Shown in pieces: positions 12,043-23,400 of a DNA stretch of 64,000 nucleotides. Where the stretch lies: positions 33,802,956-33,866,955 of the forward strand of contig OX457037.1 of NCBI GenBank assembly GCA_949752735.1. The letters are read 5' to 3'. Numbering within the stretch: the first letter of the stretch is position 1; each line of letters starts with the position of its first letter. Source of the DNA: Lumbricus terrestris (taxonomy: Eukaryota; Annelida; Clitellata; Crassiclitellata; Lumbricidae). Under the pieces are notes generated by a model. The model searched no databases, was not told where the DNA came from, and saw only the letters and a list, made by a program, of their open reading frames with translations. The translations under genes were made by a program, and so were the position numbers.

Positions 12043-12514
12043 ACACACAGCCAGAATTGCTCTTGACATATGCAGCACATAAGTAAACGATTACTTTACG
12101 CTATGTTACATATGCATGCAATATAACGCACTGGTCAACTCTCAACAGATGACCTGCGTCATATTTCTTGCCTGGAAAACTCCACTGAGGCTTCTGCATG
12201 AGGCTCTAAGAGTGTCCATGGACTAGCCTTGTAAGAAAAAGTTCCAGATAGTGCATTTAAAAAAATAATTCATTCCAGTACATCCAAATAACCCCAAAGA
12301 CCAAGGACTAATGACAAAACCCAATTATTATGAGTGAGGCTGTGCACTTCAGGATGCATACAAGTAAGGTGACCGTAATATAAGAAGCAAAATATCTGCG
12401 ACAAATGAAACTGCTGACAAGGTTGCATCGATTTGGCCAACTCTATAAAACTCTGGTGTAGTGCAGTCGAGCCTAGAATGCATTCTCCTGTTTCTGCAAC
12501 ATGCCCTTGGCACC

Positions 12515-12544
12515 GGCAGCAGCAGCAGCAGCAGCAGCAGCATC
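12515..12544. repeat. (CAG)n trinucleotide repeat
   Basis: About nine CAG units followed by CTGCTGCTG at 12565-12576, which could form a CAG/CTG hairpin. Confidence 0.85.
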
Positions 12545-12763
12545 TTCTCAGTGCTGAGCAGTAGCTGCTGCTGCTGCCACAACAACCACTGTTCTGAAGA
12601 TAATGACCACAAGAAGAACTCTTCCAATAATAACATTTATGTAGCACTTTCAAATACACCTCAGATTTATATATTGCCCATCATTAAGTAGGAGCAAGTC
12701 CTTCGCTCGCAACTGCTCATGCGCTTCAGCGTGATATACCGATCCAGTGTCCGCATGGGCGGA

Positions 12764-12923
12764 GACCTAGGGGGGGACGGTCCCCCCAATAAAAGTGTTG
12801 GGGGGGACGGCCCATGCATTTGTCCCCCCCAATGTTTGAGCGTCAAGACTTTTTTGGGCGGCGAAAATCTAAGAATTTCGTCGAGATTTGGCCTAATGAC
12901 TAAAAAAAAAAAAAAAAAAAAAA
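12764..12923. repeat. G/C-run repeat with poly(A) tract
   Basis: Alternating runs of seven G and seven C (GGGGGGGACGGTCCCCCC twice) start next to a CAGTGTCCGC motif, and a 21-base A run follows at 12901. It resembles the G/C-run hAT MITEs at 55324 and 60280, but no matching right end was found. Confidence 0.45.
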
Positions 12924-14373
12924 GGTCATCAACTTTTTATCTGAAAAGTTCTGCATGCATGGAGACAATAAAACAGACTCAGCACAAACACAATCTGACA
13001 ATAAATGTAAAGATGCATTGTTGTTCATATCAATTCAACATGCACCATTCATAAACTGAATTCTACAGGGAAAGACAAATTAAAATTGCCAACACAATGC
13101 AAGTTCTTCTTTCCACAATCAATTATTCTTTGAATTTCTTGCCATTGTTTCTATCTAGAACAAAAGATATAAAAAAAATTCTGAAAATGCCCCCAGAAAT
13201 TGGAAATGTTAACAAAAGAATCTCTGATTGTGGAAACTGTGCAGCACTCATGTCATTTATGACCAGTTAAGCCTAAGGAAGAAAGAAAAGGTTGAAGAAC
13301 GAAAATAATTCTATATTTAAATTCATGGCAGAACTCACTTGACACTCATGTCCCCCAGGGTGCTAAAACAGTATTAATACAGCATCTCCTATTCATTCAT
13401 TTATTTATAACTTTGAAAACAATGCCAAATTGCCCATGGCTATAAAACAGGCAGGCTAACCAATTGTGAGGCGATCTAACAAAATCAGGCTCACAATGGC
13501 AGAATGCCTTAGTGAGATAATGGTTCGTGTTAGTGAAATGGTGTCATTAATCAATATTTACTTGTTTGAATCTCTATGTAGCTTACTGTGTAATCTAGCT
13601 ATTCATTAAATGTCACATCTAAATCAGTCCAGAAATACTTAATTAAGCTTATTATTTTGTGGATAAAAAAAATGGTTCTCCCACATGGCCTAAGTCTGAT
13701 TTTGTCAGATCGCATCACAATTATTAACATTTTTAAACGATGGCAGACAAAATTACAAACTGAAAGCATGCCAACTCCATCTGACTTTCTTCACAGCCTT
13801 TAAGATCTTAGCTATAAAACTTGCTTTTCAGTTGCAAATGAAGCATTTGAACAGCGACAGCAAAAGGACGAAGACTTTGAAGCTGTTCTCCTTGGTAAAC
13901 CAATACTCATCTGGAAATGAGTGAAGTCTCGTTCAAAAGATCACCGGATATTATTAGGTTTATTCGAATATTCATCCTTTGCTGCATCGCATAAGAACAA
14001 CAAAATCGGAGACGCGTTCCCTACACGTCGCCAAAGGGATTCTGAGCAATCTTCTACACATAATTATCTGCTGCATTACGCCACTTCTGTGTTAAGAAGA
14101 ATTCATAATTTTTGGAAGACACAAAAATCTACACTCTTGATTCTGCCGATCTTCAATTAGGCTGCGATCCCAGACGTCAACTTGAAGACACGCAACTGTT
14201 ACAGCAACATCTCATTAGCGATTCCATTAAACGTGAACAGTGGAAATGTCAAAGGCAATATCTAGGTATATGATGATGTCTCTAGAAACCATAGATCAAC
14301 TCATCGTCTTAGGTTCTGAAACTATGACATCCAACCTGCAACACAAATTGAAAGTCAGAGATGTGCCTGTTGC
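12924..14373. other. gene-free stretch
   Basis: AT-rich DNA without a recognisable exon. The open frame at 13921-14160 has no family resemblance. Confidence 0.4.
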
Positions 14374-14554
14374 CAGTGCTTAATTAAAGTGCGGAAAAAT
14401 AAGAGCCTGGACGCTCTTACCTTTCAAAAAGACGTGCCTAGACGCCCCCCTACTTTCCTGGCTGGGCTGGCCAATAAGTGGCTGGACGGCATTCAGATTT
14501 TGAAATAAGTGCATGGACGCCGTCCATGACCGTCCAGCCACACTGTAAGCCCTG
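14374..14554 (-). mobile_element. hAT MITE, family A
   Basis: A 181-bp non-autonomous element. Ends are CAGTGCTTAATTAAAGTG and CACACTGTAAGCCCTG. Flanking 8-bp duplications CCTGTTGC (14366-14373) and CCTGTTGT (14555-14562) match at 7 of 8. The interior is the reverse complement of the copies at 33068 and 37711. Confidence 0.85.
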
Positions 14555-14883
14555 CCTGTTGTAAACGTTTTCGTTTGATGACTTAAATTTTTGAAGCTAA
14601 GGTCATACTGACTGATACTTAATTAAAACTTGTTTATTCAGATATATGAAAAAACAGTTCAATCTCATCTTATCAATGTCATCGACACAGAAATGACCTC
14701 TGCAAACGAGCAGCCAAGACAGAGCTAAGTAGGTTATGTCCCAGATGATGCGGATGACAGATCCAAGACAATGAGTGTTAGTAGACAATGGCCTGGTGTT
14801 TGTTGGGCTCACATTAGATCTATCCAGGCCATCAGTTCTCACCAGTGGCACAATAAAGACACCAGCTATGAGCCCAATGAATC

Positions 14884-14969
14884 TGGAGAGACAAACAGAC
14901 AGACAGACAGAAAGAGACAGAGACAGAGAGAAAGAGAGAGAGACAGATACAGAGACACAGAGAGAGAGA

Positions 14970-15016
<47 letters not shown>

Positions 15017-15022
15017 AGAAGA

Positions 15023-15079
<57 letters not shown>

Positions 15080-15133
15080 GAGAGAGAGAGAGAGAGAGAA
15101 GAGACAGACAGACAGACAGAGAGAGAGAGAGGG
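14884..15133. repeat. (GA)n/(GACA)n compound microsatellite
   Basis: GACAGACA and GAGAGAGA blocks alternate over 250 bp, with an AGAAGA stretch at 15013. Frames through it give Arg/Glu/Asp or Ser/Leu/Cys/Val low-complexity peptides. Confidence 0.95.
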
Positions 15134-16805
15134 GTAGAAATCAGTCACAGTTTCATTTAATTTTAATCAAGTATCTAACTTCACTTTCTTAAGTACATAA
15201 CTTTACTGGCTAAGTACCTATAACTTCGCTTGGTTTCCATCAATTACAACGATGCACACGAAACGATGAAACGACAGTTGAACTTAATTGGCTACAGTCT
15301 ACAGAGTTGGATATAAAATCCTAAGTGAGTAAGTTTAGTTTTTGGTAGGCAAAGTCTTTGGAGCAAGAAGTAAAATACTTGGATAAATGTCTGCATAAAA
15401 GGTGTGCATCACTTACACCCTCAATTCTACAACAGGCCATGTTTGGTATCTAATGAATCTGGTCTTTGGTCTGGTAATTAATCTATTGTTTTAGCATTCT
15501 AAATTAATTATTTGACACTGCATGGGTTCTAACGTTGGTCGAATATAAAATGCGAATACAGTTGGATTGATGAAAAAAATTCTTGCTATAGAAATAGAAG
15601 TCAGATTACAAAATAAGTTTTGCTTAAAAATAGGTGGGACTGATGAAAAGATTGGGTTGTATTAATGAAAAGCAATTGTTATTTAAATAGAAGTTGGATT
15701 GATGAAAAGATTATTGTTGTTCATGCAGAACCTGGATTATTTGAATGAATTCTTGCCTAAGTGGATGCTAAATTGATGAAAATGATTCATGTGAAAGCAG
15801 GAGTTGGAATGATAAAAAAATAATATTGCTATATTGAGCGAATAATTTAGAATGTTAAACCAATCGATCAATCATCTTTTATCACATCTCATATAATGCA
15901 GATATTTTTTAATAGCAGCCTAGATTGCAATGACAGCTTCATTGCTTCATTATTACCGTGAAAACAAAACAGGCATCACCTGCAATAACGTTAAGTATGA
16001 AAATGCAATTTCTGTATTTCCTTTCAGGCTAATGTTCATCATTTAAGATATACTATAAAGATTTGATTAAAGATCTTAGATCACCTTAGATTCTTAGATG
16101 AAAGATTTTAGATTAAATAAATGATCTTAGATTATAGATTAAAATATCTTAAATTTTTCAAGTTTCATACTAAATTTGATTGTTATCATGAAAATGCAGA
16201 CATTTGCAACACAAGGCTGTTTTTTTACACAATTTCATCTAACTACCGGTTAAACTACATTAACTTTATTGCCGCACACAAATCAGGAAGAGTAATTAAA
16301 ATTGAACCTGAACTGGCAGTAACTATTGAGGTGATTGCCTTGCAAAGATTGTCACTTTAAAAATCACTGAATTATGATCAGCCATTACACGGTCAACTCC
16401 GACTTCAAAGATTCCTAAGCGTGATTGATTTCCAAAATGTCAGAATCGTCAATAAATCTCACAACTCCTTTTTGCCATCGTCACTTCCATTCATCGTGGG
16501 AAACATCCGTTGGAGGTGACAACTTCAAAGCATTGCAATATCTTTCATTTATAATAATTATAATTACTGCATCAATTTATCAAATCGTGCAAATGCAGGT
16601 GAAATAGGTGCTCAAAACTGACATAGCATGATTCAATTGCTAGCTACAGACTATGCAGCTTGCAAGGAAAAATAAGATAATTGTAACATTTTTAATCATA
16701 ATATACGACATGTCAGTTAACAGGTGACTTAGCAGCTTCTGGCGGAGTACTTGTCAAGTAACATATGTCCTAGGTTCAAACCTCCTCCAAGGTAACCATC
16801 TACAG
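15134..16805. other. gene-free AT-rich stretch
   Basis: Contains loosely repeated TTGGATTGATGAAAA phrases (about 15560-15830) and TTAGATTAAA-type repeats (16070-16150). No exon was recognised. Confidence 0.4.
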
Positions 16806-17144
16806 CAGCGGTTCCCAACCCGTGGCCCGCGGGCCAAAAGTTGCCCGCCAGGCCTAAGACAATGGCCCTCACCTCTCAAAGAATTAAACAAATATATGAA
16901 AAAATTAACAATTTGGACAGGATAGAACACATAATCACCTTCTATTGCCAATTATTCCGTTTTAGCGTCTATAAATAGCATCAAAAATTCCAATTTGAAT
17001 CAATTACAACAATTTTATATGCTTTTAGCTAGTTAAATTTTAACCTTGTGGCCTCCTAATGTTCTTCAACTAAGAAAAAGTGGCCCTCTTGTCCTCCAAC
17101 TTATAAAAAGTGGCCCTAAATGCAAAAAAGGTTGGGAACCACTG
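16806..17144 (+). mobile_element. hAT MITE, family B
   Basis: 339-bp element with ends CAGCGGTTCCCAACCCGTGG and GGTTGGGAACCACTG, flanked by exact 8-bp duplications ATCTACAG (16798-16805 and 17145-17152). No coding capacity. It shares its whole length with the copy at 23060. Confidence 0.92.
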
Positions 17145-17569
17145 ATCTACAGAGATCCCCGACAACAGGAAACGTTTTGCAATGTTAACATGAACTTCAA
17201 TGAGTCCTGGCTCTCAAATAATTATTACTCCGTATGAGGACCTTGAATAAAGTTTTGTTTTGATTGCTTCACAACTTGACATTTTGCTTTGCATAACAAC
17301 AGTTCCCTGCAAGTAGTGGCAGAGGATACAGCTATAGCGTTGAACTTTGCCTCGTTGTAATTAGTATGGTGTTGATATATCTATATTAGATCGCAGAAGT
17401 GATCGCTTTACATAATTAATTTATGCCAGTTTTGCATCTGCACACACATAATTTTGGTTCTTTCACTTTCTACCTCCGTGGTTAATAAATGTAGGCTATC
17501 TACTGCGCTTCTGAGAGGTTTCCCAAAGATGCTCTATAGATAGAAGCACCCTGGGTATACTTAAACACA

Positions 17570-17661
17570 TCTCTGCATCTATCTATCAATCTATCTGTCT
17601 GTCCGTTCGTCCGTCCATCCATCCATCCATCCATCCATCCATCTATCTATATATCTATCTA

Positions 17662-17708
<47 letters not shown>

Positions 17709-17715
17709 GTCTAGC
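17570..17715. repeat. compound tetranucleotide microsatellite
   Basis: Runs of ATCT, TCCA and CTGT units follow one another. Confidence 0.95.
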
Positions 17716-17790
17716 CATCGATCTATGGACTTTACATAGAATCCATTCAAGACAACCTTTCAGAGATGCTCAATAGAAAGAAGTCCAGAT

Positions 17791-17847
17791 GTACACGTAA
17801 GTACATTAGGTACACGTAAGTACATTAGGTACACGTAAGTACATTAG
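17791..17847. repeat. 19-bp tandem repeat, 3 copies
   Basis: GTACACGTAAGTACATTAG repeated three times without change. Confidence 0.95.
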
Positions 17848-18221
17848 GTACTGGTCAGCGAGTATTAACTTTTTTCACTTGTTATATAGCTCATCAATAT
17901 TGATTGATGGCTTCTCTTCAACACAACGCTGCTTTATTATGGAAATAAAAGCAAACGTGGCACCAGCTGCTGGCAGCTTTACATCAACTGCGGCCATCAA
18001 TTGTGCTTTATCGAAGTCAGTTGTTTAGATTTGACAGACAGCCAGCCATGTGTGCTGCGCTTTGTGATGTACTTAAAAGGAGCTATATAAAGTATCCTTT
18101 AATATACATAGATGCATTAAGATCAGCTGAGTCCAAAACAAGACTCTGAAAAGTCTTAAGTGTTTCAACTACAGTTAGGCTACAATCCAGAAATACAACT
18201 ATCTGTAACAATCTACTTTTT

Positions 18222-18435
18222 CAATCAATCAATCAATCACATAAATCTATAGCACCCTTTCAAGATCTACTCAGAGGCGCTCCCAACCCAGGCCTTGTAA
18301 AAAAGAAAAGTCTTGAGAAGATGATAGAAAGAGCCAGCAGAGTCAAAGGGGAAGCAAAGGGAGAGCAGCAGGGAGGCTATTCCAGACAGCTGGACCCATC
18401 ACGGAAGTAGCGGTACAACCCATCTTAAGATAATT
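18222..18435 (-). repeat. SINE/LINE-tail element, minus orientation
   Basis: A CAATCAATCAAT array, then ATAGCACCCTTTCAAGATCT, ACTCAGAGGCGCTCCCAACC, AAAAGTCTTGAGAAGA and a CCAGACAGCTGGACCCATCA block. It is one of the most complete copies of the family also seen at 2905, 41203 and 55639. Confidence 0.65.
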
Positions 18436-18574
18436 GTTTAGTTCTGCAATATATTCGTGCTAGGAGACCTTGTGCGGTGGAGTTTCTTAAAAGTAGTCTT
18501 AAAAATAGCCAGACATGCATACATACACCTATTTTTCTGTCTTCGGTATCTATCTATCTTGCCATCGATCTGTA

Positions 18575-18660
18575 GAATTTATATAGCGCCCCTTAAAGAT
18601 AACCTTTCAGAGGTGCTCCCGACCCAGCACATTTTTTACGATGCAAGACAAGTTAGACAA
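18575..18660 (-). repeat. SINE/LINE tail fragment
   Basis: ATTTATATAGCGCCCCTTAA..TTTCAGAGGTGCTCCCGACC repeats the family tail, following an ATCTATCTATCT run at 18549. Confidence 0.6.
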
Positions 18661-18903
18661 GTCCTGCAGAACAGAAAGGAGATCTATACAAGGCACAGAT
18701 ACGTATACAAACTGGGCTTGGCATGCAATGGATCCTAAATTAAACGGGGCACAAATGGTTCAGCTGGTCACCCTGAAATAGCTCTCCAGTGGTTCTGAAT
18801 AAACAGCTGAGTTTACAGACAAGGATTATATTCTAGTGCAGACGCCCTGAGTGCCACCAGCATTAGTGGCTCTCTCATTTCTGCCTTTGACATCAACACT
18901 GCG

Positions 18904-18982
18904 GACTTGCATTGCTTAGACTTGCGTCACTTACACTTGCATCACTCAGACTTGCATCACTTAGACTTGCATCATCTAGACT
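18904..18982. repeat. 15-16 bp tandem repeat, about 5 copies
   Basis: ACTTGCATCACTTAG-type units, slightly diverged. Confidence 0.85.
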
Positions 18983-19067
18983 CTGTATCTGCAGCAATGA
19001 TTGTTGTCTGACGAGAGTATTTGACATCAAATGATGTCAGTGAGTGCAAATGGTTCCGATTGCAGTC

Positions 19068-19068
<1 letters not shown>

Positions 19069-19101
<33 letters not shown>

Positions 19102-19112
19102 GTATATATATA
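19069..19112. repeat. (TA)n microsatellite
   Basis: An ATATAT run of about 28 bp plus a TATGTATATATATAC continuation. Confidence 0.9.
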
Positions 19113-19542
19113 CAACAAGACTTTAGGAATGTGCATTATAAATCGCCACTTCCTTAATAAAGGTCGCTGTTGCAATTCAATTGAATAAATTAACTGGGGA
19201 GAAATTTTAACTGGCATAAACTGACAACATGGCTCAAACAATCAGTAAGCCTACTAAATTACTAATGTGGTACTTTATAAACAGCTATATCAATTTCAGC
19301 AGGAGGTCGTGTAAGGGTCAAGGAAGTCATTCATTCAGAAGGTCGAAGATATTAAATACAAAGAAGACATTAAAGATTCTAAAGAATTTTAGCAGATGAC
19401 CATAAGGCAGGTCAAAAGTACCAGTAAAAAAATAGGCATGTAAAATTACCTGTCATGACTTATTTTAGTGCTGCCACTGTTTATAAATGTTTTGATACAA
19501 TAGGCTACAATAAATGATGCTGTAGAGCTGTGAAATGAAACT

Positions 19543-19805
19543 ATGGCTGATCGGCTTGACCTCTTTGTCCCCCGAGTCAGGACTGCCATGGCTCAATCCA
19601 GATCATTTGCCTGCATTGGTCCCTCCCTATGGAATGGGCTTCCCCCATCAGTTCGCTCTGCCATTCTCTCTGGTAGTGTATCCTCGTCTTTCTCTCGTCT
19701 AAAACTTCTTTTTTCTCGGAGTTAAACGCACTGGGAGCGCTTCTGAAAGGCTCTTGCTGCGAGAAGCGCTTTATAAATGGTCAGATAAGATAAGATAAGA
19801 TATGG
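19543..19805 (+). pseudogene. L2/CR1-like LINE, ORF2 C-terminus and 3' tail
   Basis: The plus frame reads MADRLDLFVPRVRTAMAQSR followed by SFACIGPSLWNGLPPSVR and a stop at 19723-19725. The block R.F...GP.LWN.LP..[IV]R is the standard end of L2/CR1/Jockey-type reverse-transcriptase ORFs. The 3' UTR is short (GCACTGGGAGCGCTTCTGAA..GAAGCGCTTTATAAATGG) and ends in ATAAG repeats, a normal L2 terminus. 5'-truncated; the RT domain is absent. Confidence 0.8.
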
Positions 19806-20658
19806 CTGACACTAGTATAAAATAGATTGTTTTCGACCCTGTTCTTGATCTTTTGAGATCTTTAAGTATCATCCCAGTCACCTGGTTTGACTTGACAAAA
19901 TCACCAATTTCTCATGACACACTATAGGTTCAAAACCTCCAACACAGCAGTGAAAACAGCTACAGTTCATCCACTGTGTCATACACAGACTTAACTGGTC
20001 AGTATATGCTCAACTCTGCCATAGTCACTTCCAAGTTTATATGCCAGTCCCAAGCCCAAAAAATGAGGAGGGTGATGACAAAACTCTTTGTTGCCACAGT
20101 GTTGTCACCACTACCACCACCACTTTCACCAGTGTGTGCATATTTCAATGGAAGGCCGACTGTCATGACAATAATTACACACCGAAACAATCCTACGCTC
20201 CAAAGATGGTAATGCCTATCATATGTCTTACTGGATCGAACAACTAATAATAGGCTGAGCTCGTTTGTCTGGAAGACAATGGATATATCTAGGCAACTCC
20301 ATTGTTCACCTGAGCCAGGTAACAACTGCATTTCCTACAACAGGTAAGTAATCCATATCTCCAACTGGCACGCACCCTCTCAGCAGCGTCCAATGAAATG
20401 CGGGAGAGGGTCAAAGGTGAGACTGGAATGCATCTTGAAAATGTTGCCCCCATCCATGGCTCTCCATATTGAATATCAATATGATCCAGACAGAGGAGGG
20501 CCGTGTCCAGACTGAGGAATGAGGAGGAGCCACAGACGCCGATCATTGAAGGGCATGGAGCAGACTAATATTATCTTAGAAATCTAGCCACATGATATGA
20601 ATGGTTCCTGCTACTGAAAGTCTTCCCCTTCAAGCTGGACGAGACTATTATGCATATG
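19806..20658. other. gene-free stretch
   Basis: No exon recognised. Frames at 19976-20331 and 20289-20546 show no family signature. Confidence 0.4.
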
Positions 20659-20797
20659 TGGGACGCGGTGGTGTAGTGGTGGCGTCGTTGCCTTGAAGCC
20701 GGAAGGTTCAAGGTTCGAATCCACCTCAAGTCGTCTCGCCTCTGAGTAGTGAGCTTGAAGGGGCGCTATAGCAAGTGCACTACAAACAAACAATATA
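20659..20797 (+). mobile_element. tRNA-derived SINE, internally deleted
   Basis: The head reads GGACGCGGTGGTGTAGTGG (box A) then GGTTCAAGGTTCGAATCC (box B). The body jumps directly to the tail CTCTGAGTAGTGAGCTTGAA and GGGGCGCTATAG. Compared with the copy at 39398 it lacks the central CCTTGAGCAAGTCCTTCACT block. An (AT)n/AAACA stretch follows. Confidence 0.85.
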
Positions 20798-20890
20798 TAT
20801 AGTATCTGCACTCTTATGGATATATATAGTCTCTGCACTCTTATGCATATATATATATATATATATAATATAAACATATATATTATATAT
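20798..20890. repeat. (AT)n microsatellite
   Basis: TATATA runs with two copies of a CTGCACTCTTATG phrase; lies at the 3' end of the SINE. Confidence 0.85.
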
Positions 20891-21111
20891 GCTCTGTGAA
20901 TAAACACTGCATGGTCCAAAGAGGAGGGCAAACATTGAAAAACACTTGTTGCCAGCGATCAACAGGTGGCGCAAGTGAGACAAACACGATATCAGTTACA
21001 CATGGGTGGGTGGTGGGTGGGTGGAGGAGGGACCGTTCGTCTGGTCGATTCCGTTCAGGTTTAATGGCGGCGTCCAGTTATAGCAGAAATTAATTCCGGT
21101 GGCTGCGAGGT

Positions 21112-21161
<50 letters not shown>
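21112..21161. repeat. (CAG)n trinucleotide repeat, about 16.7 copies
   Basis: Pure CAG from 21112 to 21161; read in other frames it gives poly-Ala or poly-Ser. The surrounding 21000-21290 is more GC-rich than the neighbourhood, but no exon boundaries were found. Confidence 0.95.
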
Positions 21162-21163
<2 letters not shown>

Positions 21164-23059
21164 GAGAAGGTAATTAATACAATGCTCCACTAACGATGCC
21201 GCCGGAGGAGAGAGAAATTAATCATTCGCCGGGATACAAATAATATGAAGCAGTCTGCAAACAGCTCTCACATGGATGGCGCCTGCGATGACTATTGCCT
21301 TCGCTTCTGAAGTGGATTCAGATCTTTCAGTCCAGATCCAGATCGACTCCTGCGAGTGCAACGGTTCAAACTAGCATTATTCATACTGCAGCACATGTGG
21401 TCAAACCCTATTTACAGCGGTCTTAGGCTTCATGAGATCGATGCACAGTGAGTAGACTAGGGCAGTGAATAGCTCACAAAGTATCTAAACATGGATATCA
21501 AAGAGACTTAATCAGTATGGTTAATACTAAAGTGTGCTGTAAAAGTTTCATATGATCTCTATTGGTGGTAATCACGTTCAAATTTTAAGTAACGAGTTCT
21601 TTCCATAAGAGCAGTTGAATGCACGAGAAGCAACAGACACCGGTTCCCCAGTTAACAACAGTTCCCACATCTCACCAATGTGATAAATCTCAGCAGTTTA
21701 GCGGAAGGTAAACTTAGGCAGGACATCCTTTCCTGTTGCCTCTCGTTAAAACAAATTTGTCCAAAAATAGTTTTATTAACAGATGCATTTTCAGTTATAT
21801 TTAGCTATACATGACTTTAGCTGCTGTTCTCTATCATAGTTTTTTTAAATGTATGTATTCGTTCTGTTATACAAAGTGTGCTTGACATATGCAAATAAAG
21901 GCTACTTACTTACTTACTTACTTACTTAGGTCACCAAACAACCATTATGCTATCACTTTCAGTTGAGCACTGACCTGATCAACAATTACCAATAACCTGC
22001 CTGGGCCAAAAATAAAACAACATTATAGCTGCCTATAAAGTTGATATTTATGGCTTTCGTACAAAAATTTTTGCAGTTACAGTCACAAAATTCAGTATAT
22101 CGCGATTTTCTTGTTTTTAGTTTTCTTTGACTAAACACTTGATTCCAGGGCTGTAAATACATGCATTATAAATCCTTAAATCATGTTGGAGTTCAAACAT
22201 CATAAACGCTATCAAACTCAGTTGAGTCAGGTTTCTTGGTCGGATATTCTCATCCAATCAAAGGAAATCTACCCAAAAGCTTCTTATATACATGCACATC
22301 CCTGGGTTCTTTATGCCCAAGAGATCAAGCTTTGTACAATGTTATTACTTCTATTGAATTTTGGCCCAATTCATAAACAATTCAGTCTGATAAAAAAAAT
22401 AGAGGCAAGAGACAACACTTGAGTTCCTTTGTAAAATCACACATCAGCAAAATTAACTTTCGCGCACAAATGCCTTTCATCATCCCTTTAAAATCTCTTG
22501 AAATCTGTTAGCCTACTTTGGATTTATCATGTACGTAAACAACCAAAAATTAATAATAATATATTATCAATAACTTGTCATTCTAGACAAAAAAGCCGCT
22601 GTCTCCAATATTTTCAAACGGATGGATCATACATATCACTCCATTGCACTACTGGCCCCTCCCAACCCCATTGCATTTCCTGATGTACAGCCCTACACGG
22701 TACAAACTAAGGTCTAAGGGTAATGTCTCTCAATCCAGCCCATTAACCACTGAATCATTGCTCAACAATAGCAACACATAACAGTAGACCTAAGTTCAGA
22801 CTGTTTGCCATGATTCCATTTGAAAATTGTCAGGACGCCCATCAACATTACTCACCTGAATGTAGGCATTGATTTTGCCGATCACTGGACAGATAATCTC
22901 GTGTGCCTCAAGTTTAGGAGCGAACTTGAGGTCAACCATGTCCATCTGCAACAGACATTTATGACCACACTGACACTTAGCCACATAATTTGTACACAGA
23001 ATTATTCACTGTTTTAAGAGTCATTGAAATGTTTACATTAACAGGTAAGTATTCTAAGA
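21162..23059. other. gene-free stretch
   Basis: Includes a LINE-like 3' end (CAAATAAAGGCTACTTACTT with a CTTA array, 21890-21930). No exon recognised. Confidence 0.45.
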
Positions 23060-23392
23060 CAGCGGATCCCAACCCGTGGCCCGTGGGCCAAAAGTGGCCC
23101 GCCAGGCCTGAGAAAATGGCCCCTCATTTCTCAAAGAATAAACAAAAATATATGAAAAATTGACAATTTGGACAGGATAGAATTATTTTCCATTACAAAT
23201 TATTTTATTTTTACGTCTATAAATAACATCAAACATTCTATTTTGATTCAATAATAACAAATTTATATGCTTTTAGTTAATTAAATTTTAGCCTTGTGAC
23301 CCCCTTAAGTCCTTCGGCTAAGAAAAAGTGGCCCTCGTATCCTCCAACTTACAAAAAGTGGCCCTAAAGTAAAAAAAGGTTGGGAACCAATG
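23060..23392 (+). mobile_element. hAT MITE, family B
   Basis: 333-bp copy of the 16806 element with ends CAGCGGATCCCAACCCGTGG and GGTTGGGAACCAATG. Exact 8-bp duplications TTCTAAGA (23052-23059 and 23393-23400). Confidence 0.92.
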
Positions 23393-23400
23393 TTCTAAGA

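Larger units (their letters stand above)
17153..18221. other. gene-free stretch
   Basis: Holds the tetranucleotide array (17570-17715) and the 19-bp tandem repeat (17791-17847), both listed separately. No exon seen. Confidence 0.5.

Noticed and set aside
12764..12990. Fifth hAT MITE family candidate
   Set aside because: Has a CAGTG-like start and G/C runs, but no right terminus or 8-bp duplication was found.
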